Positions 1-8,138 are shown, counted from the first letter of the stretch. The stretch is DNA of 32,644 bases from Thomasclavelia sp. (GCF_017889095.1 NZ_JAGHEW010000249.1:1-32644); one strand, 5' to 3'. Numbers and translations: made by a program. Notes: generated by a model not told the origin, from the sequence alone.

Positions 1-818
1 ATAAAACTTTAGAAAATTACGCTAAAGCTAAACAAAAGCTATTTATGAAAACAAGAAATAAAAAAATTGCTGTAATTAATGGTGATGATAAACATTATCA
101 AACTTTTATGTTACCTGAAAATAACAATATTGTTATTAGTGAACATGATGGTGATTTAATCATTAAAGAAATTAAATTCACTCATTTAGGAACATCATTT
201 AAATTTGAATATTTAAATCAAGAATATCAAACGACATTAAATATGGTAGGGCGATATAACGTTTATAACTATTTAACAGCGTTGCTTTTGATTACTAATT
301 TAGGTTTTTCAATTGAAAAAATTTTAACCTTAAATGAAAATTTAAAAGCACCAGAAGGAAGAATGGAATTAATCAAATATCAAACTAACAGCGTTTTTGT
401 CGATTTTGCGCATACCCCCGATGCAGTGTTTAATGTTTTAAAAAGTGCTCAGGAATTTAAAATTGGAAAGATTATTACAATAATTGGCTGTGGTGGTGAT
501 CGTGATCCACTTAAACGACCAATAATGGGTCAAATAGCGGTTGAAAACAGTGATTATGTTATCTTTACTAGTGATAATCCTCGCAGTGAAGATCCTTTTA
601 AAATCCTTGATGATATAACTGCTAATTTAGTTAAGGACAATTATGAAGTGATTGTTGATCGTAAAGAAGCAATAAAAAAAGCAATGGGATTATTAAAGGA
701 AAATGATATTTTAATGATTCTTGGTAAAGGACATGAAAACTATCAGATCACCAAAGCTGGTAAACAGCATTTTAGTGACCAGGAAGAAGTTTATCGCTAT
801 CTTGAGGAAAATAAATAA
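1..818 (+). CDS. murE: UDP-N-acetylmuramyl-tripeptide synthetase MurE, 5'-truncated by the window edge
   Basis: The frame stays open upstream of the listed ATG (KTLENYAKAKQKLFMKTRNKK...), so the true start lies outside the window. Mur ligase C-terminal motifs are present: VDFAHTPDAV, GCGGDRDPLKRPIMG, TSDNPRSEDP, GKGHENYQ. Confidence 0.95.
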   Translation, partial: KTLENYAKAKQKLFMKTRNKKIAVINGDDKHYQTFMLPENNNIVISEHDGDLIIKEIKFTHLGTSFKFEYLNQEYQTTLNMVGRYNVYNYLTALLLITNLGFSIEKILTLNENLKAPEGRMELIKYQTNSVFVDFAHTPDAVFNVLKSAQEFKIGKIITIIGCGGDRDPLKRPIMGQIAVENSDYVIFTSDNPRSEDPFKILDDITANLVKDNYEVIVDRKEAIKKAMGLLKENDILMILGKGHENYQITKAGKQHFSDQEEVYRYLEENK

Positions 819-1099
819 TGCGGATCCAACAAATTGATATTAGTGAAATTGAATTTAAGGAAACTGAATATAGTGATAGTTTATTGGCATCAATTAAACG
901 AATCGGTCTATCACTTCCAATTAAAGTAAAATTAGAAAATAATCGTTATTATTGTGTTGATGGTCATAAACGCTTAAGTGCTATTAGCCAGATTAATGAT
1001 CATGAATTGTATCAAAAAAGAAGAAAAATAAATATAGTAATTGTTAATAATGGTGATCTAAGATCAAATGACTGTTGGCGCAGTCGAAATTATCATTAA
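818..1099 (+). CDS. Small single-domain ParB/Spo0J N-terminal-like protein
   Basis: MRIQQIDISEIEF...LLASIKRIGLSLPIKVKLENNRYYCVDGHKRLSAI resembles the ParB N-terminal fold, with GHKR in the GERR/GHRR position. The ATG overlaps the murE stop (taATG). Confidence 0.7.
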   Translation: MRIQQIDISEIEFKETEYSDSLLASIKRIGLSLPIKVKLENNRYYCVDGHKRLSAISQINDHELYQKRRKINIVIVNNGDLRSNDCWRSRNYH

Positions 1100-1142
1100 C
1101 AGTATAATTGCTCCTTTATTGGCGATAATGGTTATAAGTAGT

Positions 1143-1170
1143 TTGCAATCGGCTTATTTTGTGATAAAAT
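1143..1170 (+). promoter_or_regulatory. Putative sigma-A promoter for the riboswitch/ATPase transcript
   Basis: TTGCAA (1143-1148), 16 bp spacer, TAAAAT (1165-1170), with an extended -10 TGa (1162-1164). Confidence 0.6.
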
Positions 1171-1174
1171 AAGG

Positions 1175-1295
1175 TTATAAAAGGGAGTAGTTAGCCAAAC
1201 GGTTTACGATGCGTCAACACGATAAGATTATCCGTATCGTAATTAAACAACGAGACTTTTATTGTATGCAAGTACGATAAAAGTCTCTTTTTTGT
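1175..1295 (+). ncRNA. yybP-ykoY (Mn2+) riboswitch with a terminator expression platform
   Basis: Has the hallmark AAAGGGAGTAG ... GCGTCA ... CAACGAGACTTTT. P1 pairs ATAAAAG (1177-1183) with CTTTTAT (1256-1262). The mutually exclusive terminator pairs GAGACTTTTAT (1252-1262) with ATAAAAGTCTC (1277-1287), followed by TTTTTT. It lies directly upstream of a P-type cation ATPase. Confidence 0.85.
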
Positions 1296-1313
1296 TAGAA
1301 GGAGTGAAAATTT

Positions 1314-3914
1314 ATGAATTATAATCAAACGATTGAAGAGTTGGCACAAAAATTTTCGACCGATTTAAAACATGGTCTAACTGACAAGCAAGTTAATGAA
1401 TCTTTAGAAAAATATGGTTTAAATGAGCTGGAAAAAGCTGAAAAACAACCATTGATCGTCCGTTTTTTATTACAGTTTAAAGATGCTTTGACAATTATTT
1501 TAATTATTGCAGCTATTGTCAGTATCATTGTTGAGCCAAGTGAATGGATCGATAGTGTTATTATTGTTTTTGTTGTAATTGTTAATGCAATTTTAGGATT
1601 AATTCAAGAAAATAATGCTCAAAGAGCCCTAGAAGCATTACAAAAAATGGCCAGCCCCCATGCTAAAATTATTCGTAATGGTAAGTTAAAAACAATTGAA
1701 GCTAGCCAAATTGTTCCTGGTGATTTGTTAGTATTAGAAGCAGGTGACTGTATTGCTAGTGATGGGCGCTTAATTGAAGCTTTTAATTTAAAGGTCGATG
1801 AAAGTGCTTTGACCGGTGAAAGTGTTCCAGTTGAAAAAAATGATTTAATTATTGATCAAGATGAAGTTCCATTGGCCCAGCGTACTAATATGGTTTATGC
1901 CTCATGTAATGTTACTTACGGTAGGGGGATTGCAATTGTCGTAGCTACTGGTAAAGATAATGAAGTTGGTAAAATTGCGACAATGCTAAAACAAACTGAT
2001 CAAGAAACTACTCCTTTACAACAGCAGTTAAGCCAAATTGGTAAAATGATCGGAATGATTTGTATTGTTATTTGTATCGTTGTTTTTATCATGGAGTCAT
2101 TAGAAGGCTTAAATTTTTTAGAAGCGTTTAAAACTTCAGTGGCATTAGCGGTAGCAGCTATTCCTGAAGGACTGGCAACGGTAGTAACTGTTGTTCTAGC
2201 TTTAAGCGTTCAAAGAATGGTCAAGAAAAATGCAATTGTTAAAAGTTTACCTGCAGTAGAAACGTTAGGAAGTACGTCAATTGTTTGTAGTGATAAAACG
2301 GGTACGTTAACGCAAAATAAAATGACTGTTGTTAAAACTTATTGTTATCAAGAAGAAATTGAATTGATTGAAACAGCAAGTCAAAAAACAAAACAGTTAT
2401 TAAATTATTTTACGTTATGCTGTGATGGAACGATTTCATTTGAAAACGGTAAGGAAGTTAGTATTGGTGATCCTACGGAAACAGCCTTAGTAAAAGCCAG
2501 TTTAGAAAAAGGATTTAGTAAAGCAGCTTTGAATGAACAATATCCACGTTTTAATGAATTGGCTTTTGATAGTGATCGGAAGATGATGACGGTTTTTGTA
2601 AAAGATAATGGTAAAATTTTATCAATTACCAAAGGCGGTCCTGATGTTATCTTTGCTCGCTGTAAAAATATTGATCTTCAAGAAGTTAATCGCGTTAATG
2701 AAGCAATGTCTAATGAAGCCTTACGAGTATTAGCTCTAGGAATTCGTTACTGGGATCAAGAACCAGAAGCATATACTAGTGAAATCGTTGAACAAGATCT
2801 TACTTTCATGGGTATGGTTGGAATGATTGATCCACCACGGCAAGAAGCTAAACAGGCTGTTAAACAGGCTAAAAGTGCCGGTGTACGAACAATCATGATT
2901 ACTGGTGACCATGTAGTTACCGCTAGTGCCATTGCCAGCAGTTTGGGGATTTTACAGCCGGGTCAAAAAGCAATCATGGGTAGTGAACTAGAAAAAATGA
3001 GTGATGCAGAATTGGAAGAACATATTGAAGAATATTCAGTTTATGCCAGAGTTGCCCCTGAACATAAAGTAAGGATCGTTAAAGCTTGGAAAGCTAAAGG
3101 TAAGATCGTAGCCATGACTGGTGATGGTGTTAATGATTCACCAGCTTTAAAAGCAGCTGATATAGGTGTTGGTATGGGAATTACCGGAACTGATGTTGCT
3201 AAAGGAGCAGCTGATATGATCTTAACCGATGATAATTTTGCTACGATCATTACTTCAATCAAAGAAGGCCGTGGAATTTTTGATAATATCAAAAAAGATG
3301 TACAGTTCTTGTTATCAAGTAATATTGGTGAAGTAATTACGATTTTTGGGGCTTCATTAATATCTTTGCTTACGCCATATAATTTAGGCGTGCCATTATT
3401 ACCAATTCATTTATTATGGGTCAATTTAATTACGGATACTTTACCAGCCTTTGCTTTAGGAGTAGAACCAGTTGAAGCTGATATCATGGAAAGAAAGCCA
3501 CGTAATAAAAATGAAAACTTTTTTGCAGATGGTCTTGGATTTACAATTGCCTGGCAAGGTCTAATGATTGGTGTTTTAACCTTAATTGCTTATATGATTG
3601 GTAATAATCAAGATCATACTATTGGAATGACAATGGCTTTTATTACTTTATGTGGCTGCCAGTTAGTTCATGCATTCAACGTAAAAAGTAGTAAATCAAT
3701 TTTAAATCGAACGTTATTTAGTAATCCACATCTCTGGGGTGCCCTGGCAGCTGGATTATTATTACAAGTAATTATTTTAGCGGTTCCTGAATTAAGTATG
3801 ATCTTTAAATTGCAGCGATTAAATGCTTGGCAATGGACAATTTGTCTTGCGTTGTGTTTAACTACGACTTTGATTTGTGAAATTGTTAAATTTGTGCATC
3901 GTAACAATAAATAA
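1314..3914 (+). CDS. Cation-translocating P-type ATPase, Ca2+/Mn2+ (PMR1/SERCA-like) type
   Basis: 866 aa with the phosphorylation motif CSDKTGTLTQNKM, TGES, PEGL in M4, and TGDGVNDSPALKAADIG. SD AAGGAG lies upstream. Confidence 0.93.
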   Translation: MNYNQTIEELAQKFSTDLKHGLTDKQVNESLEKYGLNELEKAEKQPLIVRFLLQFKDALTIILIIAAIVSIIVEPSEWIDSVIIVFVVIVNAILGLIQENNAQRALEALQKMASPHAKIIRNGKLKTIEASQIVPGDLLVLEAGDCIASDGRLIEAFNLKVDESALTGESVPVEKNDLIIDQDEVPLAQRTNMVYASCNVTYGRGIAIVVATGKDNEVGKIATMLKQTDQETTPLQQQLSQIGKMIGMICIVICIVVFIMESLEGLNFLEAFKTSVALAVAAIPEGLATVVTVVLALSVQRMVKKNAIVKSLPAVETLGSTSIVCSDKTGTLTQNKMTVVKTYCYQEEIELIETASQKTKQLLNYFTLCCDGTISFENGKEVSIGDPTETALVKASLEKGFSKAALNEQYPRFNELAFDSDRKMMTVFVKDNGKILSITKGGPDVIFARCKNIDLQEVNRVNEAMSNEALRVLALGIRYWDQEPEAYTSEIVEQDLTFMGMVGMIDPPRQEAKQAVKQAKSAGVRTIMITGDHVVTASAIASSLGILQPGQKAIMGSELEKMSDAELEEHIEEYSVYARVAPEHKVRIVKAWKAKGKIVAMTGDGVNDSPALKAADIGVGMGITGTDVAKGAADMILTDDNFATIITSIKEGRGIFDNIKKDVQFLLSSNIGEVITIFGASLISLLTPYNLGVPLLPIHLLWVNLITDTLPAFALGVEPVEADIMERKPRNKNENFFADGLGFTIAWQGLMIGVLTLIAYMIGNNQDHTIGMTMAFITLCGCQLVHAFNVKSSKSILNRTLFSNPHLWGALAAGLLLQVIILAVPELSMIFKLQRLNAWQWTICLALCLTTTLICEIVKFVHRNNK

Positions 3915-4017
3915 GTTCTAAATGATAAAATAGAAATTATTAAATTGATTTTTTCAGGCTGTTGATAAAATCGGTTTTAAATTTTTGATTTTTTAAATAA
4001 CCAGTTTGACAACATGT

Positions 4018-4042
4018 AAAAGAGCGAAAGCTCTTTTCTTTT
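4018..4042 (+). terminator. Rho-independent terminator
   Basis: AAAAGAGC-gaaa-GCTCTTTT then TCTTTT. Confidence 0.75.
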
Positions 4043-4094
4043 AGAATATTTTGCTTTATAATGTTAGTGTTTATTTAAATAGGGAGGAAACGTT

Positions 4095-4649
4095 ATGATT
4101 TGTAAACAATGTGGCAAAGAAATTGAAGATAATGCAAGATTTTGTCCTGAATGTGGTGCTGCAGTTGAAAACAGCAATGCTGCTAGTGGTAATAACTTTG
4201 AACAGACAACTGCTAATATTCAAGATAAAGTTGATGGATTTACGCAAAATATGAAGCAAAAAGAAGTTGAAATTTCTGGTAAAAAATTTAATATGCTTGA
4301 AGTGGTGACTTTTGCTTCAACAATTATTGCAATAGTTGCCTGCTTTTTACCATTTATCTCAGTTAGCTATTATAGTCTTAGTTTGATGGATGCTGGAAAA
4401 GATGCTATTATCTTTATAGTATTAGCTGTAGGAGCTAGTGTTTTGACTTATCTTCGTCAAGATTTACCAGCGATGTGTGTTTCAATTGTTACGGCAGTAT
4501 ATTTATTTATGGAATATACTGATGTAAAAGATACTTTAGGTTCTTATGCTAGTTTATCAATGGGATTTTATTTGATGCTTTTAGCAGTAGCTGGACTAAT
4601 CATTAGCACTTTATTAGTGTATTTAGATGGAAAAAAACAAATGAACTAA
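4095..4649 (+). CDS. Zinc-ribbon domain-containing membrane protein
   Basis: N-terminal MICKQCGKEIEDNARFCPECGAAV (CxxC...CxxC zinc ribbon), then several hydrophobic segments. SD GGGAGG lies upstream. Confidence 0.8.
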   Translation: MICKQCGKEIEDNARFCPECGAAVENSNAASGNNFEQTTANIQDKVDGFTQNMKQKEVEISGKKFNMLEVVTFASTIIAIVACFLPFISVSYYSLSLMDAGKDAIIFIVLAVGASVLTYLRQDLPAMCVSIVTAVYLFMEYTDVKDTLGSYASLSMGFYLMLLAVAGLIISTLLVYLDGKKQMN

Positions 4650-4672
4650 CGGTAAATGCCGTTAGTTTTTAT
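4644..4672 (+). terminator. Rho-independent terminator
   Basis: AACTAACGG-taaatg-CCGTTAGTT plus a T tract. Confidence 0.8.
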
Positions 4673-4680
4673 TATATTAT

Positions 4681-4709
4681 TTGCTTTTTGCAGGTAAATT
4701 GACTATAAT
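4681..4709 (+). promoter_or_regulatory. Putative sigma-A promoter for the FMN riboswitch/ribU
   Basis: TTGCTT, 17 bp spacer, TATAAT just upstream of the RFN element. Confidence 0.55.
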
Positions 4710-4721
4710 AGTATCGAAAAA

Positions 4722-4835
4722 TAAGTCTTCAGGGCAGGGTGTAATTCCCGACCGGTGGTAAAAGTCCACGAGCGCAAGCTGAATAGGTGCAATTCCTATA
4801 CCGACAGTAAAGTCTGGATGGAAGAAGAACATAGT
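4722..4835 (+). ncRNA. FMN riboswitch (RFN element)
   Basis: Conserved RFN segments: TCTTCAGGGCAGGGTGTAATTCCCGACCGGTGGTAAAAGTCCACGAGCGCAAGCTGA...GGTGCAATTCCTATACCGACAGTAAAGTCTGGATGGAAGAAGA. Confidence 0.96.
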
Positions 4836-4848
4836 TAAAGTGTTTTTG

Positions 4849-4880
4849 TCGTGAAGATTGTATTTTCATGATTTTTTTAT
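4849..4880 (+). terminator. Terminator stem of the FMN riboswitch expression platform
   Basis: TCGTGAA (4849-4855) pairs with TTCATGA (4865-4871, one G-U), followed by TTTTTT, upstream of the ribU SD. Confidence 0.7.
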
Positions 4881-4897
4881 TTTTAAGGAGAAATATT

Positions 4898-5545
4898 ATG
4901 AAAAGTACGAAGACAAGAAAATTAGTACTGGCAGCTGTTTTAGCGGCCTTAGCAATGATTTTAGGATTACTGGAGATTCCTTACCCTTTAGCACCATGGT
5001 TGAATTTGGATTTATCAGAAGTGGTCGTGTTAGTAGCAATTTCAATGTTAGGATTTAAAACTGCTTTGTTTGTATGTGTGTGTAAGTTTTTTATTTCCAT
5101 TTTATTTAAAGGACCAGTTGGACCAATTGCGATTGGTCAAATAACGGCTTTGATTGCATCAATGACGATCTGTTTGGTTTATTATTATTTATCAAAGTAT
5201 TTTAAATTAAAAAATGAACTATTAACTTATATTATTAATATGATCATGACGATGTTTGTTTTTGCAATGGTGATGTTTATTTTGAACTATTTATTTGTAA
5301 CCCCAACTTATTTAATGCAAAAACCAATCTGGTATACACAATTGCCATTTGCGGTTGATATTCAGGCGTTTAATCAGCAGTATGGTACTAATATAGCGGT
5401 TCCAGGCTTTCTAAATTTTTTATCATCCTATGGTCAGGCAATCTTCATTATTTATTTTCCGTTTAATTTTATCAAAGGAATTATTTCTGGGATTGTTTAT
5501 TATTTCGTTCGTCCGATTGAAACTAAATTTAAAGAAATATCATAA
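4898..5545 (+). CDS. ribU: Riboflavin ECF transporter substrate-binding S component RibU
   Basis: ECF S-component-like hydrophobic protein directly under an FMN riboswitch. The start at 4898 follows SD AAGGAG; the ORF track start at 4868 lies inside the riboswitch terminator. Confidence 0.88.
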   Translation: MKSTKTRKLVLAAVLAALAMILGLLEIPYPLAPWLNLDLSEVVVLVAISMLGFKTALFVCVCKFFISILFKGPVGPIAIGQITALIASMTICLVYYYLSKYFKLKNELLTYIINMIMTMFVFAMVMFILNYLFVTPTYLMQKPIWYTQLPFAVDIQAFNQQYGTNIAVPGFLNFLSSYGQAIFIIYFPFNFIKGIISGIVYYFVRPIETKFKEIS

Positions 5546-5576
5546 ATTAAAAAGCAGGTCCTCCTGCTTTTTAATT
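5545..5576. terminator. Bidirectional terminator between ribU (+) and the ferredoxin (-)
   Basis: Perfect 14-bp stem AATTAAAAAGCAGG-tcct-CCTGCTTTTTAATT with A/T tracts on both sides. Confidence 0.85.
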
Positions 5577-5577
5577 A

Positions 5578-5754
5578 TTATTCAATTTCAATTGCGCCTT
5601 CTGGACAAAATTGAGCTGCTTCTTCACCGTTAACCATAATATCAAATTCATTGATTACTTCAGCTACACCATCATCATTAATCGCAAAAACATCTGGTGC
5701 AATTTCTATACATACTCCACATCCAATGCATTTATCATTTACAGTAATAGCCAT
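5578..5754 (-). CDS. Small single [4Fe-4S] ferredoxin (copy 1)
   Basis: MAITVNDKCIGCGVCIEIAPDVFAINDDGVAEVI...FCPEGAIEIE, 58 aa, CxxCxxC...CP. The start is set by the SD (AGGGGG region); the upstream residues in the track ORF look like promoter/leader sequence. Confidence 0.92.
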   Translation of the reverse strand: MAITVNDKCIGCGVCIEIAPDVFAINDDGVAEVINEFDIMVNGEEAAQFCPEGAIEIE

Positions 5755-5759
5755 GTTTT

Positions 5760-5805
5760 CCCCTCCTTTATTATCATTATAATCTAAAAAAATAGAATTT
5801 CCAAG
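5760..5805 (-). promoter_or_regulatory. Putative promoter of ferredoxin copy 1
   Basis: On the - strand: TTGGAAattctatttttttagatTATAATGATAATAAAGGAGG. The same TTGGAAATTC...TATAAT layout precedes all three ferredoxins. Confidence 0.6.
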
Positions 5806-5857
5806 ATTCATAAATGAAACTTAAATTGAGAGTAAAAAGCATATATTTTATAAATAC

Positions 5858-5887
5858 AAAAAAAGACCATACTTACTATGATCTTTT
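5858..5887 (-). terminator. Rho-independent terminator of ferredoxin copy 2
   Basis: On the - strand: AAAAGATCATA-gtaag-TATGGTCTTTTTTT (one G-U pair). Confidence 0.65.
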
Positions 5888-5895
5888 AATTATAA

Positions 5896-6075
5896 TTATT
5901 CTTCAACTTCAATTGCTTCAACTGGACAGCATTCAGCAGCTTCTTTAGCACCATCGATATTTGCGTCATCGATTACTTCTGCTAAACCGTCATCATTAAG
6001 TGCGAAAACATCTGCTGCAACTCCAGTGCATGCTCCACATCCGATGCAATTATCATTTATAGTAATTTTAGCCAT
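5896..6075 (-). CDS. Small single [4Fe-4S] ferredoxin (copy 2)
   Basis: MAKITINDNCIGCGACTGVAADVFALNDDGLAEVIDDANIDGAKEAAECCPVEAIEVEE, 59 aa. SD AGGAGG upstream. Confidence 0.92.
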   Translation of the reverse strand: MAKITINDNCIGCGACTGVAADVFALNDDGLAEVIDDANIDGAKEAAECCPVEAIEVEE

Positions 6076-6079
6076 TTTA

Positions 6080-6128
6080 ATTCCTCCTTTGATATCATTA
6101 TAACCCAAAAGAAAAGGAATTTCCAATA
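6080..6128 (-). promoter_or_regulatory. Putative promoter of ferredoxin copy 2
   Basis: On the - strand: TTGGAAattccttttcttttgggtTATAATGATATCAAAGGAGG. Confidence 0.6.
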
Positions 6129-6239
6129 TTTATAAATAAAACTTAAGTTTAAAAGTAAAAAAGCGGATAAAAAGAATAAAACAGTAACAAAAAAATCTAC
6201 AAATAGTGATATCGAACGATTATTTTGATTTTTTAAATA

Positions 6240-6268
6240 CAAAAAAAGACCATAATAATATGATCTTA
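6240..6268 (-). terminator. Rho-independent terminator of ferredoxin copy 3
   Basis: On the - strand: AGATCATA-ttat-TATGGTCTTTTTTT; same design as the copy 2 terminator. Confidence 0.6.
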
Positions 6269-6271
6269 TAA

Positions 6272-6451
6272 TTATTCTTCAACCTCAATTGCTGCAATTG
6301 GACATCCGTCAACCGCTTCTTTAGCACCCTCAATATTTGTATCATTAATTACTTCTGCTACCATGCCATCATTAAGTGCAAAAACATCTGGTGCAATTGC
6401 TGTACATGCTCCACATCCAATACAATTATCTTTGATCGTAATTTTAGCCAT
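6272..6451 (-). CDS. Small single [4Fe-4S] ferredoxin (copy 3; missing from the ORF track)
   Basis: My translation of the - strand: MAKITIKDNCIGCGACTAIAPDVFALNDGMVAEVINDTNIEGAKEAVDGCPIAAIEVEE*, 59 aa, with SD AGGGAGG. Probably below the track length cutoff. Confidence 0.9.
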   Translation of the reverse strand: MAKITIKDNCIGCGACTAIAPDVFALNDGMVAEVINDTNIEGAKEAVDGCPIAAIEVEE

Positions 6452-6454
6452 TTT

Positions 6455-6505
6455 AATTCCTCCCTTATTGCCATTATAACTTAAAAAAAATGAATTTCCA
6501 ATATT
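6455..6505 (-). promoter_or_regulatory. Putative promoter of ferredoxin copy 3
   Basis: On the - strand: TTGGAAATTCATTTTTTTTAAGTTATAATGGCAATAAGGGAGG. Confidence 0.6.
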
Positions 6506-6560
6506 TATAATAAATTACTAAAAAAGTATGTTATAATGTAGCACGAAAGGGTGATTTTAG

Positions 6561-7421
6561 GTGGATAATTCACGTGTAAGCAAATATCGGAAGTTAAGAG
6601 AAGGAATTAAAGATGAAGTTGGAATAAATCGAGATAGTGGTGTTGATAATAATATTGATAATCACGAAGATGATGATGACGATTTTTTATTATCAGTAAA
6701 CCGGGCTTTTCGTAGTGAACGAAAAGATATAGATCTTGAAGATACTCTAACTGAAGCTAAAACATTTGAACAAATGCGTCAAGAAAGCAGTGAAGAAATT
6801 GATCGTGCTTTACGCAGTGCTAAAGTAAGTGTTGGCAAAGCTGCTCACTACAATACGCGAATGGATATTTTAAATAAAATTAGAGATCCAGAAAAACAGG
6901 TAGTTCGTTTAAATAAATTTGATAATGTCAGTACTTCACAATTTTCTAAAGGTTATTTTGTAAATGAGGATAATGAAGAAAACGATATCGAAGCAAAAAT
7001 AAAAGAAGAAAAGAAAAAGATGACTTTAATGGAACGTTTAGCTAGTATGTCGCCAGAAGAAGATGCCAAAAAAGCTAAAATGGTCATGGAAGAAGTCGAT
7101 CATGATGAAATAGAAGAAGAACTAGAAGAAAATGAAGTTGAACCAGCATTACAACAAACTAAATCGTTAGAAGAAATGCTTAAAGAAATAAAAGAAAAAG
7201 ATCAGCGTGAAGTTGCCAAAGCGTTACAAGAAAAAGAAGCAACCAATGCTTATCAAGAAATAAAAATTGAAGAAGAAATAACTGAAGATAATGAAGAAAT
7301 CGAAGAAGTAAATGGTGATAAAAATGATCGCATTGCAACTGTTTTAAATTATATTATTATCATTTTAGTTATTGTATTTGTCGGATTATGTGGTATGATT
7401 GGATATCAGTTATTCTTTTAA
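6561..7421 (+). CDS. Uncharacterised acidic protein with one C-terminal transmembrane helix (tail-anchored)
   Basis: 286 aa, GTG start. Basic N-terminus (SRVSKYRKLREGIKDEV), Glu/Lys-rich coiled-coil-like middle, C-terminal IATVLNYIIIILVIVFVGLCGMIGYQLFF. Confidence 0.75.
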   Translation: MDNSRVSKYRKLREGIKDEVGINRDSGVDNNIDNHEDDDDDFLLSVNRAFRSERKDIDLEDTLTEAKTFEQMRQESSEEIDRALRSAKVSVGKAAHYNTRMDILNKIRDPEKQVVRLNKFDNVSTSQFSKGYFVNEDNEENDIEAKIKEEKKKMTLMERLASMSPEEDAKKAKMVMEEVDHDEIEEELEENEVEPALQQTKSLEEMLKEIKEKDQREVAKALQEKEATNAYQEIKIEEEITEDNEEIEEVNGDKNDRIATVLNYIIIILVIVFVGLCGMIGYQLFF

Positions 7422-7447
7422 ACTAAGGTTACCCTTAGTTTTTTTAA
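7421..7447 (+). terminator. Rho-independent terminator
   Basis: AACTAAGG-ttac-CCTTAGTT followed by a T run. Confidence 0.75.
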
Positions 7448-7469
7448 AAAAATTGGAGGTAATTAAAGG

Positions 7470-8138
7470 ATGAAAAAAATTTCAATTGCAATTGATGGAC
7501 CTAGTGCAGCAGGCAAAAGTACCATCGCTAAAATTATTGCTAAGAAATTAGACTATGTATATATAGATACTGGAGCAATGTATCGTTGTGTAGGATATTA
7601 TTGTTTAAATAATGATGTTGATTTAGATGATGAAACTGCTGTTAGCAAAGCGTTAAAGGATATAAAGATTGAAATGGATAGTGCTAATCAGGTTTATTTA
7701 AATCAAATAAATGTCAGTCAGGATATTCGTAAAGATGAAATTTCAATGGCTGCTAGTGTTATTTCTAAATATCAGCCTGTCAGAGATTTTTTAGTTAAAC
7801 AACAGCGTCAAATGGCAAGTCTTGGTGGAGTAATCTTAGATGGAAGAGATATTGGTACGGTAGTATTACCAAATGCTGATTTGAAAATCTATCAGGTTGC
7901 TAGCAGTAAAACGCGAGCTAAAAGACGGTATTTAGAAAATTTAGAGCGTGGGTTAGAGGCTGATTTACAAACGATTCAAGAAGAAATTGAAGAACGTGAT
8001 TATCAGGATATGCATCGACAAATATCACCATTAAAAAAAGCTGATGATGCAATTGAAATTGATACTTCTGATTTAACTCTAGATCAAGTAGTTGAAAAAG
8101 TGATGGAATTAATCATAGTTAAACAAAAGGAGGAATAA
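7470..8138 (+). CDS. cmk: Cytidylate kinase
   Basis: [45 protein letters not shown]. Confidence 0.97.
   Translation: MKKISIAIDGPSAAGKSTIAKIIAKKLDYVYIDTGAMYRCVGYYCLNNDVDLDDETAVSKALKDIKIEMDSANQVYLNQINVSQDIRKDEISMAASVISKYQPVRDFLVKQQRQMASLGGVILDGRDIGTVVLPNADLKIYQVASSKTRAKRRYLENLERGLEADLQTIQEEIEERDYQDMHRQISPLKKADDAIEIDTSDLTLDQVVEKVMELIIVKQKEE

Noticed and set aside
3965-3992. AAAATC...GATTTTTT weak hairpin after the P-type ATPase
   Set aside because: Low-GC stem; the stronger AAAAGAGC hairpin at 4018-4042 is the better terminator candidate.
4858-5058. 66-aa + strand ORF overlapping ribU
   Set aside because: Alternative frame of ribU that begins inside the FMN riboswitch terminator.
6057-6242. 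61-aa - strand ORF overlapping the ferredoxin copy 2 promoter and start
   Set aside because: Out of frame with the ferredoxin and derived from the AT-rich promoter/spacer; no SD.
6272-6451. Possible frameshift in ferredoxin copy 3
   Set aside because: On careful recount of the 6300/6301 line boundary (caattg|gacatcc) the frame is intact at 180 nt.
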